This document shows, piece after piece, positions 8,373 to 16,155 of a DNA stretch of 28,308 bases. The translations under genes and the position numbers were made by a program. The DNA comes from CAZADS01 sp964483985. Lineage in GTDB: Bacteria; Pseudomonadota; Alphaproteobacteria; Thalassobaculales; Thalassobaculaceae. The stretch is taken from NCBI GenBank assembly GCA_964483985.1, contig CAZADS010000052.1, positions 1-28,308 of the forward strand, given 5' to 3'. Below the pieces are notes generated by a model, which did not search any database, was not told the DNA's origin, and saw only the letters and a program-made list of their open reading frames with translations. The stretch's first letter is position 1. Every line of letters starts with the position of its first letter.

Positions 8373-9470
8373 ATGTCCGAATCAATAATAGAAAGGGCTT
8401 CAACTAATTTCCGCAATATAACGGTGCTTGGAATAGAATCAAGCTGCGATGAGACCGCCGCTTCAGTAGTGACCGGTGCGCGTTCCATTCTATCAAACAT
8501 AATCTTTTCCCAATACGAAGAGCATAGCAAATTTGGCGGTGTAGTTCCAGAATTAGCGGCAAGAGCACATATCGAACACCTAGATATTATTATTAACCGC
8601 GCTATAGAGAAGGCTGAAATTACTTTTAACAAACTAGATGCCATTGCAGCCACGGGAGGACCTGGATTAATTGGAGGAATATTGGTCGGTACCGCCATGG
8701 CTAAAAGTATCGCTCTAGCCCAAAACCTGCCTTTCATCGCAGTTAATCATCTCGAAGGACACGCTCTTTCAGCACGATTAACTGATGACATTCAATTTCC
8801 ATTCTTATTACTTCTAATTTCAGGCGGCCATTCTCAACTTTTATCAGTAGAAGGTGTGGGAGTTTATCGAAGATTAGGTACCACGATGGACGACGCAATA
8901 GGAGAAGCGTTCGATAAAACCGCTAAGTTGCTAGGTCTTGGGTACCCAGGTGGGCCGGCACTTGAGATCGCTGCTCAAAAAGGAGATCAAACCAGATTTG
9001 ATCTCCCTAAACCAATGACGGGTCGACCAGGCTGCGATTTCTCATTCTCGGGGTTGAAAACCTCCATCCGATACAAAGTGAAAGAGTTTGAAAAAATCAC
9101 CCAGTGCGACGTGGCTGATTTTGCTGCCTCGTTTCAACGGACAATTATAGAAGTTTTGGTTGATCGTGGCTCTAACGCAATAAAGATTTTTCAATCGATT
9201 CATAATATCCCCGGAACATTGGTCGCCGCCGGCGGAGTTGCCGCTAACCACGAGATCAGAAAAGCCCTACACCGCCTTGCCAAACGCCACAATATGGATT
9301 TTGTGGTCCCACCACCACAATTTTGCACCGATAACGCAGCCATGATCGCTTGGGCTGGTTTAGAAAGATTGCGTATCGGATCCATGGACGATTTTAATTT
9401 TACTCCCCGACCACGGTGGCCATTAGATTCATATTCACATATGCCATTTTTTGGTGGAGAGAAAAAATGA
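8373..9470 (+). CDS. tsaD: tRNA N6-adenosine threonylcarbamoyltransferase TsaD
   Basis: This enzyme transfers the threonylcarbamoyl group onto A37 of ANN-decoding tRNAs (t6A), acting with TsaB, TsaC and TsaE. Its 365 residues carry VLGIESSCDETAASVV (18-33), EHSKFGGVVPELAARAH, the metal-binding HLEGHALSARL (His126 and His130), LLLISGGHSQL, the nucleotide-binding DDAIGEAFDKTAKLLGLGYPGG region, and VAAGGVAANHEIRKAL near the end. A strong ribosome-binding site, AAGGAGG (8357-8363), lies nine bases before the ATG. The last four bases overlap the start of gpsA (ATGA), a translationally coupled pair that is standard in Alphaproteobacteria. It is an essential housekeeping gene. Confidence 0.97.
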   Translation: MSESIIERASTNFRNITVLGIESSCDETAASVVTGARSILSNIIFSQYEEHSKFGGVVPELAARAHIEHLDIIINRAIEKAEITFNKLDAIAATGGPGLIGGILVGTAMAKSIALAQNLPFIAVNHLEGHALSARLTDDIQFPFLLLLISGGHSQLLSVEGVGVYRRLGTTMDDAIGEAFDKTAKLLGLGYPGGPALEIAAQKGDQTRFDLPKPMTGRPGCDFSFSGLKTSIRYKVKEFEKITQCDVADFAASFQRTIIEVLVDRGSNAIKIFQSIHNIPGTLVAAGGVAANHEIRKALHRLAKRHNMDFVVPPPQFCTDNAAMIAWAGLERLRIGSMDDFNFTPRPRWPLDSYSHMPFFGGEKK

Positions 9471-10474
9471 ACATCAAAAAACTCTCTATAATCGGATCGG
9501 GAGCATGGGGCACGGCTCTTGCTCAACTAGCCACATTAGCGGGAAATGACGTAATCCTATGGGGCCGAGACGCTCGAACTATAGCTGCTATCAATAAAAA
9601 CCATGAAAACGCAACTTATTTAACAGACACATCACTTGACCCTAAGATTAATGCCACTACTAACCTAACAGATATATCCGACAGCGACGCCTTATTAATC
9701 GCTGTCCCAGCTCAATCAGTCCGCAATGTAGTCAAGGAACTAATTGGCTTTTTAAAACCTCAAATTCCTATTATTTGTTGTTCCAAAGGATTAGAAATAG
9801 GTACCGGTTCCCTGATGTCCGAATTATTGCATGATCTTTTACCCCACCATTCCATCGGTTGCTTATCAGGACCCACTTTTGCTGTGGAAGCCATTCAAAG
9901 AATGCCAACCGCTGCAACAATTGCCTTCAAAGAAATAGGAATTGCCCTTGATTTAGCCAAAACACTTCAATCAAAAACTTTTCGACCGTACGCCTCAACC
10001 GATTTGATTGGGGCGCAGGTTGGCGGTGCGTTGAAAAATATTTTAGCTATAGCGTGCGGTATATCAACGGGGTTAGGTTTTGGAGAAAATACTCGGGCTG
10101 CTTTAATAACACGGGGGTTAGCAGAGGTTAACAGGTTTTCCTTAGCGCTAGGTGGGTATTCTGCAACAACTTCTAGCTTAGCGAGCCTCGGAGACCTTGT
10201 ACTGAGCTGCTCCAGTCCACAATCTAGGAACTTTCGTTTTGGCGAGGCTTTAGCCAAAGGAAATATTAATAATAAACAGATAAATGCATCCGCGCAGTTA
10301 GTGGAGGGGTGGCATAGTGCTATCGCGGTCGCACAACGTGGAGAAGCTTTGGGGATAGAGCTACCAATTTGCGAGACTGTGAATAATATAATACATCACG
10401 ATGGCCCCATTCATACGGCAATTGAAGGGCTTATGAATCGCCCTGTTCGAAGGGAATTCGACGATAATTTATAA
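9467..10474 (+). CDS. gpsA: NAD(P)+-dependent glycerol-3-phosphate dehydrogenase
   Basis: This enzyme reduces dihydroxyacetone phosphate to sn-glycerol 3-phosphate, the first step of phospholipid synthesis. The product is 335 residues. It opens with the nucleotide-binding fold KLSIIGSGAWGTALAQLA (residues 5-22). Further motifs are ICCSKGLE, LSGPTFAVEA, and the signature GGALKNILAIACGISTGLG with its catalytic lysine, then GENTRAALITRGLAEV and GDLVLSCSSPQSRNFRFG. The frame is open upstream to 9416, but the ATG at 9467 is right: it overlaps the tsaD stop by four bases, follows GGTGGAGAG, and homology starts there. Confidence 0.97.
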   Translation: MNIKKLSIIGSGAWGTALAQLATLAGNDVILWGRDARTIAAINKNHENATYLTDTSLDPKINATTNLTDISDSDALLIAVPAQSVRNVVKELIGFLKPQIPIICCSKGLEIGTGSLMSELLHDLLPHHSIGCLSGPTFAVEAIQRMPTAATIAFKEIGIALDLAKTLQSKTFRPYASTDLIGAQVGGALKNILAIACGISTGLGFGENTRAALITRGLAEVNRFSLALGGYSATTSSLASLGDLVLSCSSPQSRNFRFGEALAKGNINNKQINASAQLVEGWHSAIAVAQRGEALGIELPICETVNNIIHHDGPIHTAIEGLMNRPVRREFDDNL

Positions 10475-10492
10475 TAGCATTTAGGGAGTAAA

Positions 10493-10915
10493 ATGATGGC
10501 ATATTGGCTTTTCAAAACTGAACCAAAAAAATGGTCTTGGGATGATCAAGTGAAAGAGGGGCAAAAGGGCGCGGAATGGGATGGTGTGAGAAATTACCAA
10601 GCCGCCAATAATATGAAATCGATGAAAATCGGGGACCATGGATTTTTTTATCATTCAGTAACTGAAAAAAGAATTGTGGGAATAGTTGAGGTGATAAACG
10701 AATATTATCCTGATCCCACTGATGCTAAAAATATTTTTGGCATGGTAGACGTAAAAGCCGTGGAACCACTGAGAAAACCGGTATTACTTTCTGATATAAA
10801 ATCAGACGAGCGTTTAATAGACTTTGGGTTAGTTCGGCAATCCAGACTATCTGTCGTCCCAGTTTCAAAAAAGCATTGGAATATTATTATCGCTATGGGC
10901 GGAATGAATATTTGA
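10493..10915 (+). CDS. EVE (PUA-like) domain protein
   Basis: This is a small protein of about 139-140 residues made of a single EVE domain. Visible features are YWLFKTEPKKWSWDDQ at the N-terminus, WDGVRNYQAANNMKSMKIGD, FFYHS, IVGIVEV and the C-terminal LVRQSRLSVVPVSKKHW. EVE domains are related to PUA and YTH folds and are thought to bind modified bases in RNA or DNA; the ligand here is unknown. Two consecutive ATG codons (10493 and 10496) follow GGGAG at 10483-10487, and either could start. It lies 18 bases after gpsA, so it is probably the last gene of the tsaD-gpsA operon. Confidence 0.92.
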   Translation: MMAYWLFKTEPKKWSWDDQVKEGQKGAEWDGVRNYQAANNMKSMKIGDHGFFYHSVTEKRIVGIVEVINEYYPDPTDAKNIFGMVDVKAVEPLRKPVLLSDIKSDERLIDFGLVRQSRLSVVPVSKKHWNIIIAMGGMNI

Positions 10916-10964
10916 TCCACAGGGATGTTAATTTTACCTTCTGTGATTATAACAAACAAAATGA

Positions 10965-11416
10965 TCAAAATTCGTTCGTTCCTAAAGCTTTTGTTAATAT
11001 ACGCAAAACAACAATTAATATACCAAGTAAACCGATTACAAATAGGGCTAAACACCTAACCATTGAAGGAAGAAAAGTTATTGTAGCTATACTACATCCA
11101 GTGACTAAGGTGGTTGCAGAAAACAACACGCGGCTAGCGTGAATTTTAACCGATAGCCTTTGCCTTTGGAAATAAAACCAATTGAAAGATCTGCCGTTTT
11201 CGCTGCGAAAAAGTCAATTTCAACAGCATTTCCTCCTTGTAATTCTATGTTCTTATTTTCGAGTGCTTACGTAAACGATAATAAATATTTTGCAACACAT
11301 GGAGCTGAATGACGAAAGACAGAGAAAATCCCAGAGAACAATTCCCTTACTAATTGGATCAACTGAAGATAAACAAAAATAACCAACGCTTGCCTCAGAT
11401 CTTCCCAAAGTGTTAT
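10965..11416 (-). pseudogene. Possible degraded membrane-protein gene
   Basis: This groups the reverse-strand frames described for the surrounding tract as one candidate pseudogene. Frame one (11416-11105) has protein-like composition but carries TAA at 11267-11269 and ends at 11105. Frame two (11213-10965) continues further downstream with two hydrophobic segments and ends in LTKALGTNEF. A frame shift somewhere in 11105-11213 would join them. AAGGAGG occurs just before an ATG within this tract (about 11232-11239 on the reverse strand), but the reading frame it serves closes after about 30 codons. The family is not recognised, and the frames may be chance. Confidence 0.3.
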
Positions 11417-11752
11417 TCAGGTCAAATAATTACAGTTTATTTGCAGTAATTTCAGATACTATTGCACATTTAATACCGTTGGCAGATTAAGCTAAGTGGA
11501 ACCAAATCAGTATTACAACTAGACCAATATCCAATTGGGATGTAATAACGGAAAATATTTACTATCGTTTACTACAATGATTTCTACTAATACTGAGACA
11601 GCCATATTTTGTATATCGTAAAAGAAATTAACAACTAATAAGGTAAACCTCATTAAGGCAACTCTTGCTTCTTGGAATACTATTTGCGAAATGGTGACTT
11701 TAGTGAAAACTAGCTAATAATTTCTAGGAAATATTAATACATCACTGAATGG

Positions 11753-11759
11753 TATAAAT
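11753..11759 (+). promoter_or_regulatory. Possible -10 box (TATAAAT) just before hisS
   Basis: TATAAAT ends seven bases before the hisS ATG at 11766, and no Shine-Dalgarno-like sequence precedes that ATG. If used as a -10 element, transcription would begin at or next to the start codon, giving a leaderless message. No good -35 match is visible at the right distance, so this is a weak call. Confidence 0.25.
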
Positions 11760-11765
11760 GTCCCT

Positions 11766-13100
11766 ATGTCTTCAACTTACCGACGCGCACCAACTTCGAA
11801 AGAAAATTTAAGATCTATTAGTGGCTTTCCTGAATTATTGCCTGAACATCGTATAATAGAGCTCGAATGGATTGATAAGTTAAGAACTACCTTTGAGAGC
11901 TACGGTTTCACTTCGATCGAAACTCGTTCAGTCGAACCCATTGATATCTTGCTAAAACAGGGCGATACCGACAAAGAAATCTATGCAATTCGCCGCCTGC
12001 TAGATGAGCCAGATGAGATTTTCGAGCCCTCATATGCGTTACATTACGACTTGACAGTTCCCATGGCCCGGTACGTCGCTGCTAACTTAAATGATTTAAC
12101 ATTTCCCTTTAAACGTTATCAGATACAAAAGGCTTGGAGAGGAGAAAGGCCGCAAGATGGTCGTTTTAGGGAATTTCTCCAATGCGATATCGACGTCGTG
12201 GACACAAGGGATATACCCTTGCATTTTGATGCTGAAATACCGATTATTATGCATGAGGCCGTGGAAGCTATAGGAGCAGGCCCATTAAGAACTAAGATAA
12301 ATAATCGTAAAGTTCTAGAAGGGTACTACACTGGTCTGGGCATCAGAGAAGCAGACAGTGTAATTCGAATAATTGATAAGTTGGATAAAATTGGCCATCA
12401 GGGCGTAGGGGCTATATTAGCCAATGAAATGGGTATTAATGGTAAACTTGTCGAGCAGATATTGGATTTAGCAAAAATACGAGGAGATAATACGTCCGTT
12501 ATTCAGCAAATATTAGATTTAGGGGTCCGTTCAGATTTGCTGGAAGAGGGAGTTGAAGAATTACATTTCGTAATGCAAGAATTGGAAAAGCTTCCAGATC
12601 GTCCTTTCATTGCTGATCTGTCTGTCGCTAGAGGATTAGCTTACTATACAGGTACTGTTTATGAGGCAAAGTTCAAAGACTTTCCAGAATTTCCAACAAT
12701 TTGCGGCGGTGGGCGTTATGATAATTTAGTAGGTGATCTAGCGAATAAACGTCTTCCAGGCATAGGTATTTCTATTGGTCTAAGTCGTATTTTCTCAAAA
12801 TTAATGCGAGAAGGTCGAATTACGGCCACTCGAAAATCCCCTACTCAAATTTTAGTAACACATACGCTTGGGGCTTCTTACGAATTAGTTCGTGCAACGG
12901 CTCAACTACTTCGCAATCGTGGATTCAAGGTCGAGCAGTACCATCAGGACCGAAAACTTAAAATACAGCTCAAATATGCTACGGAGAAAGAAATTCCTTG
13001 GATTTGGTTCCCCCCAGCGGAAGAAGGGGGAAACCATAAAGTAAAAAATTCCGTTAGCCGCGAGCAGTTCATTGTCGATCCAACTACTTGGCTCCCCTAA
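11766..13100 (+). CDS. hisS: Histidyl-tRNA synthetase, atypical clade
   Basis: This class II synthetase charges tRNA-His. The 444 residues show class II motif 2 as RYQIQKAWRGERPQDGRFRE (about 117-136) followed by FLQCDIDVV. They also show the histidine-binding motif RGLAYYTGTVYE (289-300), TICGGGRYDNLVGDL, motif 3 as PGIGISIGLSRI (331-342), and a C-terminal anticodon-binding domain ending in IPWIWFPP...HKVKNSVSREQ...DPTTWLP. That C-terminus, and the N-terminal SGFPELLPEHR, resemble what I recall of an actinobacterial-type HisRS more than the RNEKPGPGRFRQF type of many Alphaproteobacteria, so horizontal replacement is possible. No ribosome-binding site is visible. HisZ is unlikely because the catalytic motifs are intact. 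Confidence 0.93.
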   Translation: MSSTYRRAPTSKENLRSISGFPELLPEHRIIELEWIDKLRTTFESYGFTSIETRSVEPIDILLKQGDTDKEIYAIRRLLDEPDEIFEPSYALHYDLTVPMARYVAANLNDLTFPFKRYQIQKAWRGERPQDGRFREFLQCDIDVVDTRDIPLHFDAEIPIIMHEAVEAIGAGPLRTKINNRKVLEGYYTGLGIREADSVIRIIDKLDKIGHQGVGAILANEMGINGKLVEQILDLAKIRGDNTSVIQQILDLGVRSDLLEEGVEELHFVMQELEKLPDRPFIADLSVARGLAYYTGTVYEAKFKDFPEFPTICGGGRYDNLVGDLANKRLPGIGISIGLSRIFSKLMREGRITATRKSPTQILVTHTLGASYELVRATAQLLRNRGFKVEQYHQDRKLKIQLKYATEKEIPWIWFPPAEEGGNHKVKNSVSREQFIVDPTTWLP

Positions 13101-13111
13101 AGGGAAACCAG

Positions 13112-13705
13112 ATGCGGTTGTTGCAAAAACATATCTTGGCGCGAATATACAATTGGCATCAAGTGGACAGCCAAATCTTTCGATCGGCGCAAATGTATGG
13201 AAACCACATTTCGTTTCTATTAGAATTTTACCGCATAGCGTCAGTGATCAATTTGCGTGGAGCCAATCCGGAATCAATCTGGTATCACTCCGAAATAGAA
13301 ACATGCAGAGACCTCGGCGTTATTCATTTAGATATACCTCTGCATTCTCGTCGATTGCCAAAACAATCGACATTACTACAGCTGGTTTCAGCATTCGAAA
13401 GTGCTAATCGGCCTATCCTGTTAAAATGTTCTGGAGGCGCCGATAGAACAGCTCTCGCCTCTGCTCTATACATTTTGCATAAACACGGTCCACCTGCTTA
13501 CAATTTGGCCATGCAACAAATGGCGTTTATTCCGTATTTGCATTTTCCAATGCGACATCAGCGATGGATAAAGTATTTTCCGAAGTTTTTTAAGACCTAC
13601 AACGAAGGCGTTCTCGATTACGATTGGGTTAATTTTCGTTATACAACCGATCTGTTTGCGGAATGGTTACAAAAAAGAGATTTAGAGAATACATGGCGTC
13701 ATTAG
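13112..13705 (+). CDS. Protein tyrosine/dual-specificity phosphatase-like protein
   Basis: This 197-residue protein has the cysteine phosphatase P-loop CX5R in KCSGGADRTALASALY (Cys106, Arg112), preceded by a hydrophobic strand (PILLKC). An upstream SVINLRGANPES segment is typical of the compact bacterial PTP/DSP fold, with LGVIHLDIPLHSRRLPKQ as the likely general-acid region. The substrate could be a phosphoprotein, a phosphoinositide-like lipid or another phosphate ester and cannot be told from sequence. The ATG at 13112 follows AAAGGGA by about six bases, 11 bases after hisS, so the two are probably co-transcribed. A TTG in frame at 13088 would overlap hisS and is less likely. It converges with the CoA-transferase gene, only 16 bases away. 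Confidence 0.85.
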   Translation: MRLLQKHILARIYNWHQVDSQIFRSAQMYGNHISFLLEFYRIASVINLRGANPESIWYHSEIETCRDLGVIHLDIPLHSRRLPKQSTLLQLVSAFESANRPILLKCSGGADRTALASALYILHKHGPPAYNLAMQQMAFIPYLHFPMRHQRWIKYFPKFFKTYNEGVLDYDWVNFRYTTDLFAEWLQKRDLENTWRH

Positions 13706-13721
13706 AAATTTTTGAATTTGT

Positions 13722-14942
13722 CTACGGGGCGGGGCCGCTTACGATTCCGCGGTCATGCAAATCTGATATCACGTGATCGGGAAGACCAAGAGAATCCGCT
13801 AATATATGATCGGTATCTCCTCCAAGGACAGGAGCGGGTTTTAACGGCAATTGAGCCAACTCAGAAAATCTTAAGGGCAACCCAGCAGCCAGAATATCAC
13901 CGATACCCGGCTGGCTAATTAACTCCATCATAGGATTATCAAGGGAGCATCGAGGATCTTTTTTAACAAGCTCGGTGAAAGTTTGATATGGCCCCCAGAG
14001 CACCCCAGAATCATCCAAAGCCTTTTTTACGGCCGAAAAATTCCGAACCTCTACCCAGGGATTTATTAAGCCGACTATTACATCCCGAAAATTGTAGCGA
14101 TGTCCTTCATCATCCAGACTAATATGTTCCTTACGCTCTATTTTCAAGATAGTATTTTCAATCTCCACAGTCCGCTTCAAACGCCCCCATTGTGCTTTTG
14201 TCAACGCTGTTATCATAATCCTCCGACCGTCTGCAGTAACGAAATCATGACCGAATGCTCCGTAAACATGGTTGCCATCCGCAGTTCTATTCCGATTGAG
14301 TAATTTGGCTTCAGCCAAATGCCCAAGAGCACTGGTAACCCACAGTCCAACATCGGATAGAGCGAGACGGATCAACTCACCCTTCCCTATCCTGCTACGT
14401 TTTCGTTCGGCCGCTAAAATACCAGTTGCTGCCATAACTCCTGTGATCAAATCCCAGGCAGGCAGCAAATGATTAATCGGTTTTGTGTAGTTACGTGGAC
14501 CTGTAGCAAAAGGAAAACCCAATGCGCAATTGATAGTATAATCGACAGCCGGGCTTCCGTCATGACTCCCTAAAATATTTAGCATTATTATGTCACTTCT
14601 AATGGCCTTAAGTACTTCGTAGCCAAAAGGTCCTCCAGGAGGGTGATTGGTTAAAAACACCCCTCCATCTTGCCCCTTTGCACAAATTAAGGATTTTATG
14701 AGCTCTTGCCCTTCTTGATTTCGTGAATTTATGGCAATGGATTTTTTACCTTTGTTCAATCCTAACCAATAAAGGCTTTTTCCATTTTTATCCAATGGCC
14801 AGCGTTTATAATCCAATCCTCCACCAATAGGATCAAAACGAATAACTTCTGCACCAAGTTGAGCCAACGTCATGCCCCCCAAAGGCGCTGCTACGAAAGC
14901 CGATCCTTCTACAATTCGCAGGCCAGATAATAAGTCGTACAT
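13722..14942 (-). CDS. Class III CoA-transferase, 2-methylfumaryl-CoA isomerase-like
   Basis: This is a 406-residue CaiB/BaiF-family protein. It opens with LSGLRIVEGSAFVAAPLGGM and TLAQLGAEVIRFDPIGGGLD, wording I associate with proteins annotated as 2-methylfumaryl-CoA isomerase (Mct). Mct moves CoA within mesaconyl-CoA in the 3-hydroxypropionate bicycle. The candidate catalytic aspartate is Asp164 in PAWDLITGVMAATG. Also visible are NKGKKSIAINSRNQEGQELI and YGAFGHDFVTADGRR. The family is easily recognised, but the exact substrate is not: related proteins act on many CoA esters, and the rest of the bicycle is not here. It lies 18 bases downstream of the flavin monooxygenase on the same strand, so the two probably act on the same compound. 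Confidence 0.8.
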   Translation of the reverse strand: MYDLLSGLRIVEGSAFVAAPLGGMTLAQLGAEVIRFDPIGGGLDYKRWPLDKNGKSLYWLGLNKGKKSIAINSRNQEGQELIKSLICAKGQDGGVFLTNHPPGGPFGYEVLKAIRSDIIMLNILGSHDGSPAVDYTINCALGFPFATGPRNYTKPINHLLPAWDLITGVMAATGILAAERKRSRIGKGELIRLALSDVGLWVTSALGHLAEAKLLNRNRTADGNHVYGAFGHDFVTADGRRIMITALTKAQWGRLKRTVEIENTILKIERKEHISLDDEGHRYNFRDVIVGLINPWVEVRNFSAVKKALDDSGVLWGPYQTFTELVKKDPRCSLDNPMMELISQPGIGDILAAGLPLRFSELAQLPLKPAPVLGGDTDHILADSLGLPDHVISDLHDRGIVSGPAP

Positions 14943-14960
14943 TAAGCATCCCTAACAGTT

Positions 14961-16103
14961 TCATATTCGTAAATTGGTCTTAGTTCGAAATTGATCATAA
15001 GCCGACATAAACTTCGGAGAGGTTCTTCGTAAACGCCCATCATCCAGCCTGCCGCTTCTGATCATATAATCATATGCTAAATCCATTGGTGAAAGTCGCA
15101 TTTTTTCTGCCAAACCTTCGTACCAAAGCATGCTGCCTCTAGCAGCATTGAACAGGTTTTGGATTCCCGACTTCCTGTTTCTTTCAAATCCAATCAAAGC
15201 TTTCGAAATATCTTCAGGAAACTGTACCAATGATCGCCAGAGTTCTATAGCGTCCTCTAAAGCTAAGCGACTGCCCGATCCGATAGAAAAATGCACAGAA
15301 CGAAGAGCGTCACCAATCAAAACTATATTATCACTTGACCAATTTTCTACAGTTGCTAGGGGAAATTGTCGCCAATCCGATTTGTTGCATATTAAATTAC
15401 AACCGTTGAGATCACTTTTGAACAGATTTTCACAATACGCTCGGCTTTGTTCCTCCGTCATTTCTGATAATTTAGAGTTCCCGAAAGTATTCCTATCGCA
15501 TTCGACTATAAAGGTACTTAGATCAGCATTATAACGATAGTGGTGAGCAACAAAATAGCCATCCTTATTTTGTTTAAATGTAAGCGTAAGAGTGTCGAAT
15601 AGTTTTTTAGTGCCAAACCACGCGAACCAATTACTTCTTAAATTTACTACGGGTTTAAAAAGTTGGGCATATAAATCTTTAACACTCGAATTTATACCGT
15701 CTGCACCAACTATAAGGTCAAATTCATGAGAATTTGTTATTGGCGCGGGCTGCCCATGGTTTACGTGAACACCAACATCACGGCAGAATTCTTCCAAAAT
15801 CCCTAAAAAATCAAGACGACTAATTCCAGAAAACCCGTTGCCATCTATAATTACGGGCATACCTCTATGAACCAACGTCAAATCTCGCCACGTCTCTAAT
15901 CTACTATTTATTTTGCTATATAAATTATAGTCGAATTTTCTTAAGAAATGTAATGCGAACTCCGAGAATACAAGACCGAAACCATACGTCGCTCCGGCAG
16001 GGTTTTGTTCGAACAATTCGATGTCATAATCTGGAAAGGACCGTTTAAGCAAAGCGCCGAAATATAGACCCGCAGGACCGCCACCGACAATTAGAACTCT
16101 CAT
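14961..16103 (-). CDS. FAD-dependent monooxygenase, aryl-CoA hydroxylase-like
   Basis: This 380-residue flavoprotein of the PHBH-like class A family has an N-terminal dinucleotide fold VLIVGGGPAGLYFGALLKR, a middle LIVGADGINSSVK (the DG motif), and the FAD-ribityl GD motif in NIVLIGDALRSVHFSIGSG followed by SRLALEDAIEL. YGFGLVFSEFAL and the late PMDLAYDYMIRSGRLDDGRLRR resemble the hydroxylase half of 2-aminobenzoyl-CoA and salicylyl-CoA monooxygenases. Unlike anthraniloyl-CoA monooxygenase/reductase it has no fused old-yellow-enzyme domain. Pairing with a CoA-transferase-family enzyme supports a CoA-ester substrate, but that is inference. A palindrome (16134-16145) lies 30 bases before the start and could be an operator. 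Confidence 0.82.
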   Translation of the reverse strand: MRVLIVGGGPAGLYFGALLKRSFPDYDIELFEQNPAGATYGFGLVFSEFALHFLRKFDYNLYSKINSRLETWRDLTLVHRGMPVIIDGNGFSGISRLDFLGILEEFCRDVGVHVNHGQPAPITNSHEFDLIVGADGINSSVKDLYAQLFKPVVNLRSNWFAWFGTKKLFDTLTLTFKQNKDGYFVAHHYRYNADLSTFIVECDRNTFGNSKLSEMTEEQSRAYCENLFKSDLNGCNLICNKSDWRQFPLATVENWSSDNIVLIGDALRSVHFSIGSGSRLALEDAIELWRSLVQFPEDISKALIGFERNRKSGIQNLFNAARGSMLWYEGLAEKMRLSPMDLAYDYMIRSGRLDDGRLRRTSPKFMSAYDQFRTKTNLRI

Positions 16104-16133
16104 ACCTCATAGTCCTTAAGAGAGTTTACCAAA

Positions 16134-16145
16134 GCATAATTATGC
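16134..16145. promoter_or_regulatory. 12-base palindrome upstream of the monooxygenase gene
   Basis: GCATAATTATGC is a perfect palindrome located between the pckA stop (16156) and the monooxygenase ATG (16103, reverse strand). Its position, 30 bases upstream of the start, fits an operator for a local regulator, although no regulator gene is adjacent. In an AT-rich spacer such a palindrome can also occur by chance. Confidence 0.25.
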
Positions 16146-16155
16146 AATTTTTAAT

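Larger units (their letters stand above)
10916..11765. other. 850-base tract without an intact gene, probably decayed
   Basis: No complete, convincing gene lies between the EVE gene and hisS. On the reverse strand two partly overlapping frames look like gene remains. One runs from 11213 to a stop at 10965 and ends in about 45 hydrophobic residues (ITFLPSMVRCLALFVIG, then LLGILIVVLRILTKAL). The other spans 11416 to 11105, 104 codons interrupted by one TAA at 11267-11269; its parts include LWEDLRQALVIFVYLQLIQL and ENKNIELQGGNAVEIDFFAA. Neither has a good start or a family I recognise. A plus-strand frame at 10876-11142 has no ribosome-binding site and no recognisable motif. The tract is AT-rich. 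I see no tRNA, inverted-repeat ends or transposase. Confidence 0.5.

Noticed and set aside
10876..11142. 88-codon plus-strand frame overlapping the end of the EVE gene
   Set aside because: It has no ribosome-binding site or known motif and begins inside the EVE gene; the reverse strand looks no less protein-like.
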